64,000 bases of DNA from WVYX01 sp039592335 (GCA_039592335.1 JBDHBX010000014.1:109609-173608), one strand, 5' to 3'. Positions 33,908 through 43,176 are shown, counted from the stretch's first letter. Made by a program: numbers and translations. The notes: generated by a model not told the origin, from the sequence alone.

Positions 33908-34084
33908 CCTGCAGCCCCCACACCGAGGTCGCTGCGATGATAAAACCCGGGGGGAAACGCGTCCAGAGCCCTACCACGGGCCGGCCGACATGCGGTAGCC
34001 GCGGATGTGACCGACCTGATAGTATTGGTCTGCCGCAGCAGCGGCCCTCACCCTCTGGGACGCGGAAACACGGGAGACGAAGGG

Positions 34085-35251
34085 ATGATCAAAGAGCTCT
34101 ATACCCCCATGCAGATCGAACTCCAGGAGCGCGCGCGGGAGCTGGCCGAGACCACGATGCGACCCGTGGCAGCCAAGTACGACGTCGCGCAGGAGTACCC
34201 GTGGGAGGTCCAGAAAGCCATCAAGGCGGCGGGCCTCTCGGGCGTGTGGATTCCCGAGGAGTACGGCGGCATGGGCGGCGGCGTGCTCGACCTATGCATC
34301 GTCGTGGAAGAGTTCTCGCGGGCGTGCGGCGGCATGGGCGTGGGGTTCGCGGTGAACGCGCTGGGGTCGTTCCCCATCATCGTCGGCGGCACCGACGAGC
34401 AGAAGGAGCGCTGGCTCCCCGGCATCGCCGCGGGCGAGAAGCTCATCGCGTTCGGACTGTCCGAGGCCAAGGCCGGATCCGATGCCGGCTCGATGACGAC
34501 CCGCGCCGAGAAGGACGGCGACCACTACGTGCTCAACGGCGAGAAGAAGTGGAACACTGGCGGCGCCGTAGCCGCGTACAACACGATCTTCGCCGTGACC
34601 AACCCTGACCGCGGCGCACGGGGCATATCAGCGTTCATCGTCGACGAGGGCTCGCCGGGCTACAGCGTGGGCAAGCACGAGGACAAGATGGGGATCCGCT
34701 GCGTGCCCGTGGTGGAGATCCATTTGGACAAGTGCAAGGTGCCCGAAGCCAACCTGCTGGGCGGGCGCGAGGGCCAGGGCTTCAAGCACGCCATGATCAC
34801 GCTCGACCGGGCGCGCCCGGGCGTGGCAGCGCAGGCTGTGGGACTGGCGCAGGGCGCACTCGACCTAGCCATGCAGTACACGCACGAGCGGCAACAGTTT
34901 GGGCAGTCGGTCAGCTCGTTCCAAGGGGTGCAGTGGATGCTGTCCGACATGGCCACGCAGGTCGAGGCCGCCCGGCAGCTCGTGCATCACGCCGCTCGCG
35001 TGATCGACTCGGGCCACAGGCACATCACGAAGGTCTCGGCCATGTGCAAGCTGATGGCCACCGACGTTGCCATGAAGGTGACGACCGACTGCGTGCAGCT
35101 GTTCGGCGGCTACGGGTACTGTAAGGACTACCCGATCGAGAAGTACATGCGGGACGCGAAGATCACGCAGATCTACGAGGGCACGAACCAGATCCAGCGG
35201 CTGGTCATCGCGCGCAACCTGTTGCGTGAGGCGGCCGGAGGAGCGAAGTGA
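34085..35251 (+). CDS. Acyl-CoA dehydrogenase
   Basis: 388 residues, the usual family length. Signature segments: F-G-L-S-E-A-K-A-G-S-D-A-G-S-M (FAD/substrate loop), N-G-E-K-K-W-N-T-G-G, R-P-G-V-A-A-Q-A-V-G-L-A-Q-G-A and the C-terminal Q-L-F-G-G-Y-G-Y-C-K-D-Y-P-I-E-K-Y-M-R-D-A-K with catalytic-base region Q-I-Y-E-G-T-N-Q-I-Q-R. It introduces the alpha-beta double bond of an acyl-CoA and passes electrons to ETF. The ATG at 34085 follows GGAGACGAAGGG. It overlaps the M14 gene by one base. Confidence 0.96.
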   Translation: MIKELYTPMQIELQERARELAETTMRPVAAKYDVAQEYPWEVQKAIKAAGLSGVWIPEEYGGMGGGVLDLCIVVEEFSRACGGMGVGFAVNALGSFPIIVGGTDEQKERWLPGIAAGEKLIAFGLSEAKAGSDAGSMTTRAEKDGDHYVLNGEKKWNTGGAVAAYNTIFAVTNPDRGARGISAFIVDEGSPGYSVGKHEDKMGIRCVPVVEIHLDKCKVPEANLLGGREGQGFKHAMITLDRARPGVAAQAVGLAQGALDLAMQYTHERQQFGQSVSSFQGVQWMLSDMATQVEAARQLVHHAARVIDSGHRHITKVSAMCKLMATDVAMKVTTDCVQLFGGYGYCKDYPIEKYMRDAKITQIYEGTNQIQRLVIARNLLREAAGGAK

Positions 35252-37179
35252 TGCGATGGCGGTTCGGAGTTCTCGCGCTGGCCTGCCTGCTGGTCGCCCC
35301 GGCCGGCTCCCTGCGTGCGCAGTCCGGTCCGCAATCGGGCAAGGACACCACCTGGTACACGGTGCAAGGCGAGCGGCACGGCGTGAGCTTCTTCCGGCAG
35401 CACCGGCACCCCGGGGTGGAGTACGAAGTCGGAGAGCAGCTCACCTTCGACCGGTACCACACGGCCGACGTCATGTACGAATGGTTGAAGCGCTGGGCCG
35501 AGGAGTACCCCCACATCGTGGATCTGTACGAGGTAGGGAGGAGCTTCGAGGGCCGCGCGATCCTGCAGGTCACGATCACGAACAAAGAGACCGGCCAGGC
35601 CGAGGACAAGCCGGCTGCCTTCTTCGAGGGCGGGCGCCACAGCGGCGAGATCACCAGTTCCGAATCGGTGCTCTGGCTGATCCGGCACCTGCTGGAGAGC
35701 TATGGGGAGGATGAGGCGATCACCGACCTGATCGACACGCGGGCCGTCTATCTCAAGCCGCAGAACAACCGCGACGGCTCCAACCTCTACCTTCACACGG
35801 CGCAGGCGAACCGCAGCACGGTGCGGCCGCACGACAGCGACCGCGACGGGCTCATCGACGAGGATCCGCCGGAGGACCTGGACGGTGACGGGGTCATCTA
35901 CCAGATCCGCTACCGGCCGGGGCCGGACGAAGAGGACGACGCGAACCGGATCCTGGACGACCGCGATCCATCTGGCCGCTTGATGCGACGGGTACCGGAG
36001 GGCGAGGGCGAGTGGATCGTCATCTCCGAGGGCATCGACAACGACGGAGACGGGCGCTACAACGAGGACGGGATCGGGGGCCTCGACCTGCACCGCAACT
36101 ACCCCGAGAACTGGCGGCCGGAGCCGGGGCAGGACCGTACCGGGCGCGGCTACACCCAGACCGGCGCCGGCGCGTTCCCCCTGAGCGAGAGCGAGACGCG
36201 GGCCACCGTGATGTGGGTGCTCACGCATCCCAACATCTCGGTCGCCAACTCGATGGACACACGCGTGCCAATGCACCTGCGGCCGCCCTCCACGTCGAAG
36301 AGCGCCGAGCGCATGTACCCCGAGGACCTGGCGTACTACGTCTACTTCGACAGCCTCGGCATGGACCTCACGGGCTATCCGTGGGCCGGCGACGTGTACG
36401 ACGTCTATCGCACGCGGGTGCCGGTGAGCCCGTTCACGGGTGACTCCACGCGCCCGAGCCCGCTGTTCGGGCACAGCCCCGACTTCGGGTACTGGTACTA
36501 CGGGGCGATCTGGTACGGCGACGAGCTATGGAACGGCGGCCGCATGAAGGACTACAACGGCGACGGCCTGCTGGACGACGTGGACGGTCTCGCGTGGGAC
36601 GAGGAGGAGAACGGTGGCCGCGGCTTCCGCGAGTGGGCGCCGTTCGAGCATCCGACGCTCGGCCAGGTGGAGCTCGGCGGATTCCACCCCAAGTTCTTTG
36701 CCCAGAACGGGCCGCCGAAGGAGTTGGAGCGGTGGGTGCGCAACCAGGCGCTGTTCAATCTCGAGATGGCACTGCATCTCCCCCTCGTCGACGACGTCGA
36801 GACTAGCGCGCGCGCACTGGAGAGCAACGGCGACAGCACCAGCTACGAGGTCACGGTCAGCTGGACGAACAGCGGCCAGCTGCCCACGGCCCTCAAGCAG
36901 GCGCAGCTCGTGAAGATCGTGCAGGAGGACCGGGTGCGACTCCGGTTCGACTCGTCGCTCACCCGCGGGAAGACCCCCACGGTCCGCATCGTGCGCCCGA
37001 GCCGGCGGGACAAGGTGATCAGGGCAGGGTGGACGGAGCCGGGGGAGCGGAAGTCCGTCACCTTCGTGGTGCGTACGTACGGCACCCCTGGTGTCGAGGG
37101 CACCGTGCACGTGCTGTCCACCAGGGGTGGATTGGTGAAGGTCCCGCTGACGCTGGGACGGCCGGAGGAGGACCGCTAG
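35251..37179 (+). CDS. Exported M14 zinc carboxypeptidase with calcium-loop insertions
   Basis: 642 residues with a signal peptide (V-L-A-L-A-C-L-L-V, cleavage near R-A-Q). The first zinc pair is present in G-G-R-H-S-G-E (HxxE), and the D-L-H-R-N-Y-P segment replaces the usual D-L-N-R-N-F-P. Where relatives carry the third zinc His (H-T before L-R-P-P) this protein has S-M-D-T-R-V-P-M-H-L-R-P-P. Inserted between are EF-hand or dockerin-like loops: D-S-D-R-D-G-L-I-D-E-D, D-L-D-G-D-G, D-N-D-G-D-G-R-Y-N-E and D-Y-N-G-D-G-L-L-D-D. Activity is therefore likely calcium-dependent, and possibly altered. GGAGGAG is 7 nt before the ATG. Confidence 0.88.
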   Translation: MRWRFGVLALACLLVAPAGSLRAQSGPQSGKDTTWYTVQGERHGVSFFRQHRHPGVEYEVGEQLTFDRYHTADVMYEWLKRWAEEYPHIVDLYEVGRSFEGRAILQVTITNKETGQAEDKPAAFFEGGRHSGEITSSESVLWLIRHLLESYGEDEAITDLIDTRAVYLKPQNNRDGSNLYLHTAQANRSTVRPHDSDRDGLIDEDPPEDLDGDGVIYQIRYRPGPDEEDDANRILDDRDPSGRLMRRVPEGEGEWIVISEGIDNDGDGRYNEDGIGGLDLHRNYPENWRPEPGQDRTGRGYTQTGAGAFPLSESETRATVMWVLTHPNISVANSMDTRVPMHLRPPSTSKSAERMYPEDLAYYVYFDSLGMDLTGYPWAGDVYDVYRTRVPVSPFTGDSTRPSPLFGHSPDFGYWYYGAIWYGDELWNGGRMKDYNGDGLLDDVDGLAWDEEENGGRGFREWAPFEHPTLGQVELGGFHPKFFAQNGPPKELERWVRNQALFNLEMALHLPLVDDVETSARALESNGDSTSYEVTVSWTNSGQLPTALKQAQLVKIVQEDRVRLRFDSSLTRGKTPTVRIVRPSRRDKVIRAGWTEPGERKSVTFVVRTYGTPGVEGTVHVLSTRGGLVKVPLTLGRPEEDR

Positions 37180-38429
37180 CGCGATCCCCCGAACGCCGCC
37201 GCGGCGAGCACACGCCGGTCGGCCGGCAACTCGTGCACCGTCCCGTCATCCACGCCGATGACCCGCTGTCCCTGGCGCGTGGCGATGAGCAAGTGGTGCC
37301 GTCCGATCCACTGACAGTGTGCGAATCCATCGTCAGCACGCACCCCGCCTGGCTCCTCGCCGATCAGCTCCTCGAACACGACCTTCTCATTGCTCGATTG
37401 CCGCCGGGGTCGAGCCGCCGCCCCGAACGGCGATCCTCGCACCACGACGTGCCGCGTCGTGTAAGTCTGCGCCTGTCCAACCCGCGCATACGTGCGTTCG
37501 TGCGCGATGCGGTGGTTGTCGGGTGACCAGCACACGTTGAAGTCGCTCGGCACACCCAACTCCTTCTCCTCCGCCTCGTAGATGTACGTATTCCCCGGCA
37601 CGTCGTACATCACGAGGTGCAGCGTGTTCGTCCACCGGCGCGACACCACCTCGTACGCGATGATGTCGCCGTTCGCGGACCACTCAGCATTTTGAGGGCG
37701 ACTCTGATAGTCGGCGACAAGCCGCTCTCCCCGCCCGTCGTGACGCGCGATCCACAGCTCCTTGATGACCTCTGGCTGCGGCCGGTTCGTGAAGGTGACG
37801 GTGCGCTCCTGGTAGTAAGCGACCCGCCGGCCGTTGGGAGCGAACTCCAGGTCCGACTTGCCGAGGCGCGCCACCGTGGCCAGCGTCCCGCAATCCTGGC
37901 TCCGCACGGTGTGGAAGTTGGTGCCATCGGAGACGATCGCCTCGGAAGACGACCGGAAGGCCACGAACCGGTCCGAGGCCTCGCAGCCGATGTCGCGCAC
38001 GGTTCCCGAGGCGTCGAGCAGCTTCACCCCCCCACCACTGGCGTGCTGAACGCCGACGCCGAGCAGGTCACCGCCCGACGACCACACCAGGGTATAGACG
38101 GCGTCGGTCGGGCCCTCGTGCACCTCGGTGAGCGACCCCGTCTCGTTGTCGATCGCGACGACCTGCGTCGTCCCACCACTGCCGAACGCGATGGCGAGCT
38201 TGCGCCCGTCCGGGCTGGGAGTCGCGGCGAGCACCACCCCCACATCACGCACGATTCGCTCGTTCGTCCCGGCTCGCGTGTCCTGGCGGTAGATGGCGTC
38301 GCCGGCTTGATAGACGTAGGCGTGTCCCGCCCCGGACTCCGGGACCGCCGCCGACTCGCTCCCGCCTCCACCGCCGGAGGCACAGGCCGAGACCATCACC
38401 ATGACGCAGCAGAATCTCATCGCTGACAT
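37176..38429 (-). CDS. PD40/TolB-like propeller lipoprotein
   Basis: 417 residues from the ATG at 38429. The lipobox region V-S-A-C-A-S (Cys at about 15) is followed by a Gly/Ser linker. The remainder is a beta-propeller of TolB/PD40-like blades (T-P-S-P-D-G-R-K-L-A-I-A-F, F-A-P-N-G-R-R-V-A-Y-Y, W-S-A-N-G-D-I-I-A-Y, W-S-P-D-N-H-R-I-A-H). Such surface propellers usually bind proteins or glycans; no enzyme motif is seen. The frame is open 20 codons further upstream, but the lipoprotein signal fixes the start. Its stop overlaps that of the M14 gene by 4 nt. Confidence 0.83.
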   Translation of the reverse strand: MSAMRFCCVMVMVSACASGGGGGSESAAVPESGAGHAYVYQAGDAIYRQDTRAGTNERIVRDVGVVLAATPSPDGRKLAIAFGSGGTTQVVAIDNETGSLTEVHEGPTDAVYTLVWSSGGDLLGVGVQHASGGGVKLLDASGTVRDIGCEASDRFVAFRSSSEAIVSDGTNFHTVRSQDCGTLATVARLGKSDLEFAPNGRRVAYYQERTVTFTNRPQPEVIKELWIARHDGRGERLVADYQSRPQNAEWSANGDIIAYEVVSRRWTNTLHLVMYDVPGNTYIYEAEEKELGVPSDFNVCWSPDNHRIAHERTYARVGQAQTYTTRHVVVRGSPFGAAARPRRQSSNEKVVFEELIGEEPGGVRADDGFAHCQWIGRHHLLIATRQGQRVIGVDDGTVHELPADRRVLAAAAFGGSR

Positions 38430-38587
38430 GAAGCACTCGCGGTTGGGTTGGAGGCCCGAAACGTAATGCAGATAACTGGTCCAGTACACTCCGCCCCACG
38501 AGGTGACGGAGTGCCCCGTACGCTTTCTCCATCGGATGGAGTTGGAGCTGACGGGCCGATAGTCCCGCGCTGCGGCGCGTTGTCCCG

Positions 38588-39802
38588 CTAGCGTCGGCGG
38601 GCGCCACCCCTCCGCGGCATGACCGAACGCCCCTGCCGCTTGGGCATCGTGTCCCGCAGATGGGGCTGGCTCGGTCCGACAGCGGGTTCGAAGCCGGGCA
38701 CGACCTCACGAGGGAACGTACGGCCCATCAGCTTCTCGACGTCACGCATCATCAGCCACTCGTCGGGCGACATCAGCGTCAACGCCACGCCCTGCGCCCC
38801 GGCCCGTGCCGTGCGACCCACGCGATGCACGTAGACCTCGGGGTCGTGCGGGACATCGTAGTTCACCACCATCACGATGTTTTCGACATCGATGCCGCGG
38901 GCCGCCACGTCCGTCGCCACGAGGATGCGGGTCCTGCCCTGCTTGAACCGCTCGAGCACCTCGTTGCGCGAACTCTGCGTTTTGCCCCCATGGATCGCCC
39001 CCACGCTGTTGCCTTCGCGGCGCAGGTGGCGAGCGAGCTTGTCCGCTCCGAACTTGGTGCGGGTGAACACCAGGGTGCGCCCCTGGGGTAGCTCATCCAG
39101 CATCATGGCGAGCACGTTCCGCTTCTCGGACTTGTCGACGGCCACCAAGACGTGTTCCACTCCGTCGGCGGCTTCGGCGCGCCGGCCAATCTCGACCGCG
39201 GCGTGCTCCTTGAGCGCGCGACGCGCCAGCCGGTCCACGTCGCCCGAGATGGTGGCCGAGAACAGCAGTGTCTGGCGTTCGGCGGGCAGGGAGTCGAGGA
39301 TCCGGCGCACATCGGGCGCGAACCCCATGTCGAGCATCCGGTCCGCCTCGTCGAGGACCAGCACCTCGAGCTTGGAGCTGTTAACGTGTCCCCGACGCAT
39401 GTGGTCCAGCAGCCGCCCCGGGGTGGCGATCACGATATCGACCCCGCGCTTGAGCGCACGCGTCTGCGGCTCCATGCCGACTCCACCGTAGACGGCCGCG
39501 GACTGCACGCCCGAGTGACGGCCGTACGCCCGGGCGCTGTCCAACACTTGCTCCGCGAGCTCCCGGGTGGGTACCAGGACGAGTGCCCTGAGGTTGCCCG
39601 GTGTGCCCGTCTTGAGTCGCTGCAGAATCGGCAGCAGGAACGCCGCCGTCTTGCCGGTCCCAGTCTGGGCCGAGCCGACCAGATCGCGGCCCTCCAGGCC
39701 CAACGGAATCGCCTCCCGTTGGACGGGAGTGGGTTCGGCGTAGCCCTGCTCCTCGACAGCCCGCACGAGTTCGGGCGCGAGCCCCAGTGATTCGAATGAC
39801 AT
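38588..39802 (-). CDS. rhlE: DEAD-box RNA helicase, RhlE type
   Basis: 404 residues from the ATG at 39802 (AGGAAG upstream). All DEAD-box motifs are present: Q motif Y-A-E-P-T-P-V-Q, Walker A A-Q-T-G-T-G-K-T, P-T-R-E-L, T-P-G-R, D-E-A-D, S-A-T and H-R-V-G-R-T-A-R. The short basic tail (R-Q-G-R-S-V-M-P-R-R-G-G-A-R-R-R) is typical of RhlE, which remodels structured RNA in ribosome assembly and mRNA decay. It stands alone between the propeller gene and the small basic protein. Confidence 0.95.
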   Translation of the reverse strand: MSFESLGLAPELVRAVEEQGYAEPTPVQREAIPLGLEGRDLVGSAQTGTGKTAAFLLPILQRLKTGTPGNLRALVLVPTRELAEQVLDSARAYGRHSGVQSAAVYGGVGMEPQTRALKRGVDIVIATPGRLLDHMRRGHVNSSKLEVLVLDEADRMLDMGFAPDVRRILDSLPAERQTLLFSATISGDVDRLARRALKEHAAVEIGRRAEAADGVEHVLVAVDKSEKRNVLAMMLDELPQGRTLVFTRTKFGADKLARHLRREGNSVGAIHGGKTQSSRNEVLERFKQGRTRILVATDVAARGIDVENIVMVVNYDVPHDPEVYVHRVGRTARAGAQGVALTLMSPDEWLMMRDVEKLMGRTFPREVVPGFEPAVGPSQPHLRDTMPKRQGRSVMPRRGGARRR

Positions 39803-40073
39803 CTTCCTGTTAACACTCCTCCATACACGCGGGTACACTCCGGGCGACATCCGTGTCACCGGAACGCACGATCGCTGATTGTCTGAACCTGGGGGATGAA
39901 GCGACGTCTTCGGCGTCGGTACCCATCCTGAGCGGGGACCATTCTACCGAAGTGAGAAGATGCCAGCTCGCGGTTCGACCTACAAGCTTGGAAGCTAATG
40001 TAGAACGTGGCCATGCGCCAGACCTCCGATTGTGTTACTTTTCGTGCGGCCGTCACGGAATGGAGAGTGGTTC

Positions 40074-40268
40074 ATGGCTCGACCCGGACCAGCGAGGCAG
40101 GCGAAACGGCAGCGCGAGCTCGCCAAGAAGGAGAAGCGCAAGGCCAAAGAGGAGCGGCGTGCCCAGAGGAAGGCGCAGAAGGCCGAGAAGTCGGACCTAC
40201 CTCACGACCCTGATGTGGACCCCGACATCGTCGGGATGGTCCCGGGTCCCCAAGAACCGATCATCTGA
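40074..40268 (+). CDS. Very small, highly basic coiled-coil protein
   Basis: 64 residues from the ATG at 40074 (GGAGAG 6 nt upstream). Residues 8-42 are almost only Lys, Arg, Glu, Gln and Ala (for example R-E-L-A-K-K-E-K-R-K-A-K-E-E-R-R), a charged single helix, followed by an acidic Pro-rich tail D-P-D-V-D-P-D-I-V-G. The composition suggests nucleic acid or ribosome binding, but no family function is known to me. It lies between the RhlE helicase (divergent) and the HTH gene. Confidence 0.65.
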   Translation: MARPGPARQAKRQRELAKKEKRKAKEERRAQRKAQKAEKSDLPHDPDVDPDIVGMVPGPQEPII

Positions 40269-40374
40269 TCCTACACACCAGGCAGGCTGGTCCTCCCTGG
40301 CGCCCGGGATCGTCTCCGCGCCGCCAGTGGGCAAACACGTGTTGAGCGTAGGCAGTCGTTGAGAGGAGGAGTGT

Positions 40375-41061
40375 TTGAAGTCATCGGTCCCGTTGAAGAA
40401 GCCCATGCCCGTGGGAAAGCTCCTGCGCCAGCGCCTGAGGGAAACGGAGCGCTCGGCGGAGGATTTGGCCGAAGCTGTCCAGCTTCCCAAGGAGTACATC
40501 GACGACTTGATCGCCGGCCGGCGGCGCCCACCGCAGCCGGGCCAGACCGACCTGTACGATCGGATGACGTCGTTCCTGCGTCTCAGCCGCAACGACCTCG
40601 CGCTGTGCGCCAGCGCCGAGCGGGAGGCCACGGAGCCGAAGCGCCGGTCGGCCCTGAAGCCCACGGTCCGACGCCAGCTGCTCGAGCTGTGCGAGCCCAA
40701 GACGGCCGAGGAGCTCGAGGCGCGTCGCGCCGAGAATGGGGGTGCGGAGCTGATGGACTTCATCCAGCGCCTCTTGGAAGTCACGCAGGGGGCGGTACGG
40801 CGCATGCTGGACGACCAGATCGGACTCCGGGTCGCGGCTGAGCGCTACGGCGGGACCTACGCGGCGATGCGTCTTCGGGTGCTGGAGTTCCTCGAAGCCA
40901 CACCCGAGACCCTCACGATGGACGACCTGGCCAGATTTCTCCAGCCGCGGGTGACGCTGTGGGACGTCGACCTGGAGACCGGCGTGTTGCGCGTCGTGCT
41001 GCGGTCCCAGGAGCCGCGGGAGCGGCACCGGCGGCGGCCGAACGCGGGATCGGCGTTTTAG
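40375..41061 (+). CDS. XRE-like helix-turn-helix regulator with a long C-terminal part
   Basis: 228 residues from a TTG at 40375, chosen because GGAGGAG lies about 4 nt upstream; an ATG at 40405 would remove ten residues. The N-terminal helix-turn-helix (about 14-65) reads L-L-R-Q-R-L-R-E-T-E-R-S-A-E-D-L-A-E-A-V-Q and K-E-Y-I-D-D-L-I-A-G-R-R-R-P-P. The C-terminal part is helical and ends in a basic tail (R-E-R-H-R-R-R-P-N). It has no signal-binding domain that I recognise. The gene is followed 33 nt later by a strong terminator. Confidence 0.8.
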   Translation: MKSSVPLKKPMPVGKLLRQRLRETERSAEDLAEAVQLPKEYIDDLIAGRRRPPQPGQTDLYDRMTSFLRLSRNDLALCASAEREATEPKRRSALKPTVRRQLLELCEPKTAEELEARRAENGGAELMDFIQRLLEVTQGAVRRMLDDQIGLRVAAERYGGTYAAMRLRVLEFLEATPETLTMDDLARFLQPRVTLWDVDLETGVLRVVLRSQEPRERHRRRPNAGSAF

Positions 41062-41094
41062 CGGCGACACAGTAACGCCGCGTTCCAGGATTCG

Positions 41095-41132
41095 GGACCG
41101 TCCGGCTCGACATGCGCCGAGCCGGACGGTCC
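41095..41132. terminator. Strong, probably bidirectional rho-independent terminator
   Basis: GGACCGTCCGGCTCG (41095-41109) pairs perfectly over 15 bp with CGAGCCGGACGGTCC (41118-41132) around an 8-nt loop, followed on the plus strand by GTTTGTT. It lies exactly between the convergent HTH gene and the TPR lipoprotein gene. Confidence 0.9.
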
Positions 41133-41143
41133 GTTTGTTACAC

Positions 41144-42634
41144 CTATCCTGACCCGGCTTTCGCGATGACGTCCCTTCTTATCAGCGCATATCCCGGGCT
41201 GTTGAAGTTGTTGTACGCGATCGTATTGAAGATCGCTTGCGCCTCCGCAGCGTTGCCGGCACCCTCGTGGGCGAGGGCGAGGTGATACTGGGTGTAGATG
41301 ATGTTCGCGTTCGCCTGCTCGTAGTGCCCTACGGCCGCTGCATAGTCGCTCTGTAGCAGGCTCGCCAGGCCCAACAGATCATGCGCCGGCTCGTTTCTCC
41401 TTGGATTGGCGTCCGTCTCCAGCAGTGTCATGAACTCGCGCGCCTTCGCTGTGGCGGTTCGATAATCGCCCTTGCGGGCGGCGAGCCTCCCCTCCAAGTA
41501 GGCGATGTTCGCGCGCGCACCCCGTCTGGCCGCATCGGTGCCCAGTTCCTCCGCCTGTTCCAGCTGAAGGGTTGCGCGCTGCTCGAGTACCGACTCCGCC
41601 GCGTCGAACATGTTGTGGTGCAGCGCGATCTGGGCGGCGGTGGTCAGGGCGAAGATCTTCTGGCCACGCGGACCTGGAATCCCCATGCCGTCAATCGCAG
41701 CGACGAGCTGGTTCAGCTCCTCCACCGCCGCGGCGGGGTCACCGGCGTGCACGCTGACCAAGGCCCGGTACACGGCGAAGGCCGGCCCCTGGGCCCCGCG
41801 GGCCAGCGCGATTGACGCATCGTAATCCGCACGGGCCGCCTCATAGTCGCCCAGGAACGAGTTGACGTGACCTCGCTGTTGGACCGGCGACGCGTCGTCG
41901 GGAGCCAGCTCGGCCGCTCGCGTGTACGATTCCCTCGCGCTCACTAAGTCATTCTGCGCCCGGTACGCATCACCCATGAGGTCGTGGGAGTTGGGCTCGT
42001 CGGGGGCGAGCTCCACGAGCCTGGACATGTACTCCACGGCTTTGTCGAAGTCCTTCGGTTCGGTGAAGATGTACGAGTTACCCAGCGTGGAGTAGGCCAG
42101 GGCGAAGTCGGGGGCGAGCTCGGCAGCCTTCATCATCGACTCGCGTGCCGCCTCCATGTGGTTGAGCCCGGACTGAATGCCGCCCAGGGTCAGCCAGGCG
42201 CGGGGGCTTTGGGGCAGCAGCTCGACCAGTTGTTGCGCCAGCTGCAGCTGTCCCTCGGCATCGTTCTCTAGACCCTTCCGCGGAATGCCGATCAGGACTT
42301 GCTCTGCCTCGCTGGCGCCCGCTGCGTGCTCTTCGGCCGATTCCAGGCCTGCCATGAACTCGGCCGTGGAGTTCGCCGTGTTGGCCAATCTCAGATGAGC
42401 CAGCGCGAAGTTCTGGTCGGCCCCGACCGCCGCCTCAAAATGCTCTCTGGCATCGAAGAAGCGGCCCATGTCCAAGGCATACTGGCCCTGTCTGAACTGC
42501 GCCATCGCCACGTCCGATGATGTGCTGACAGGCATCACCATCACTTCGGTCTCGCGTTCCGCTGGCTCGCCGGCGCATGCCGCAAGGAGCATGAGCAGCG
42601 GGAGAGCCATGGGGACGAACTTGCCTCTTGTCAC
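41144..42634 (-). CDS. TPR-repeat lipoprotein
   Basis: 496 residues. Lipoprotein signal with lipobox L-L-A-A-C (Cys at about 20). The mature part is built of about ten tetratricopeptide-like helical pairs, for example Q-Y-A-L-D-M-G-R-F-F-D-A-R-E-H-F-E-A-A, F-A-L-A-Y-S-T-L-G-N-S-Y, S-A-R-E-S-Y-T-R-A-A-E-L-A-P-D-D and D-Y-A-A-A-V-G-H-Y-E-Q-A. It resembles the periplasmic TPR modules found on Gemmatimonadota kinases but without a kinase. Probably a protein-interaction scaffold on the membrane surface. Confidence 0.86.
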   Translation of the reverse strand: MTRGKFVPMALPLLMLLAACAGEPAERETEVMVMPVSTSSDVAMAQFRQGQYALDMGRFFDAREHFEAAVGADQNFALAHLRLANTANSTAEFMAGLESAEEHAAGASEAEQVLIGIPRKGLENDAEGQLQLAQQLVELLPQSPRAWLTLGGIQSGLNHMEAARESMMKAAELAPDFALAYSTLGNSYIFTEPKDFDKAVEYMSRLVELAPDEPNSHDLMGDAYRAQNDLVSARESYTRAAELAPDDASPVQQRGHVNSFLGDYEAARADYDASIALARGAQGPAFAVYRALVSVHAGDPAAAVEELNQLVAAIDGMGIPGPRGQKIFALTTAAQIALHHNMFDAAESVLEQRATLQLEQAEELGTDAARRGARANIAYLEGRLAARKGDYRTATAKAREFMTLLETDANPRRNEPAHDLLGLASLLQSDYAAAVGHYEQANANIIYTQYHLALAHEGAGNAAEAQAIFNTIAYNNFNSPGYALIRRDVIAKAGSG

Positions 42635-42931
42635 GTGTCCCTCCAGGGTGAGTGCAGTGCTTCGCTTCTAGGATTATCCGTTAAACTTGCAGGCCATTCC
42701 ACTCGCGCGCCAGGAGGGCCACCTCGCTCACGACTCGCACACAAGCCACTACGACAGTCGAACACAGTGCGCCGGCAATAGCGGGTCCTCGATATCGTCG
42801 ATATACTCTGGAATCGAAAGGTGTCGCCCATTCATGATCAGGCAACACCTGTTTCTCAATGATTGTCGCCACCTTATGGTACGAGATGAAAATCCACTTC
42901 CAACCGGAAGGTACCTGTGGGAACGGATTCG
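42635..42931. other. Gene-poor stretch upstream of the GMC relic
   Basis: No gene could be supported. Short open frames exist on both strands (for example 42681-42941 minus, 86 residues) but match nothing recognisable and lack ribosome sites. A TCGATAT direct repeat (42791-42806 region) is the only local structure. Base composition begins to drift to more A+T here, marking the left border of the accessory segment. Confidence 0.4.
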
Positions 42932-43164
42932 TTTGATCCAATCGTCATAGGCTCTGCCATATCCGGAGGATGGGAATGGGGAAGAGTCCCGACACCTCAC
43001 TCTTGAACGAATACAATCAAATGCATGCATGCAAGAACGTATTCGTAACAGATGGTGCTTGCATGACTAGCACAGGGATCCAGAGTCCCTCGCATCTCTA
43101 TATGGCACTCACGGCTAGGGCCGCTTCATTCGCCGCCGATCAGCTTCACAATGGCCATTTCTAA
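42932..43164 (+). pseudogene. Relic of a GMC oxidoreductase: N-terminal tip joined to the C-terminal end
   Basis: From 42932 the frame reads F-D-P-I-V-I-G-S-A-I-S-G-G-W, the FAD-binding start of GMC oxidoreductases of the gluconate/glucoside dehydrogenase type. After about 42970 another frame carries M-G-K-S-P-D-T-S-L-L-N, then V-F-V-T-D-G-A-C-M-T-S-T-G and Y-M-A-L-T-A-R-A-A-S-F-A, the conserved C-terminal flavin-site segment, to the stop at 43164. The roughly 450 residues normally between are absent and the two pieces are out of frame. A large internal deletion, not a functional gene. Confidence 0.8.
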
Positions 43165-43176
43165 CATGGACTCCCT

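Noticed and set aside
35173..36474. Minus-strand open frame of 433 codons opposite the M14 gene
   Set aside because: Antisense of the acyl-CoA dehydrogenase end and M14 peptidase; no recognisable protein features.
42681..42941. 86-residue minus-strand open frame as a gene
   Set aside because: No ribosome site, no recognised domain, and it overlaps the N-terminal tip of the GMC relic on the other strand.
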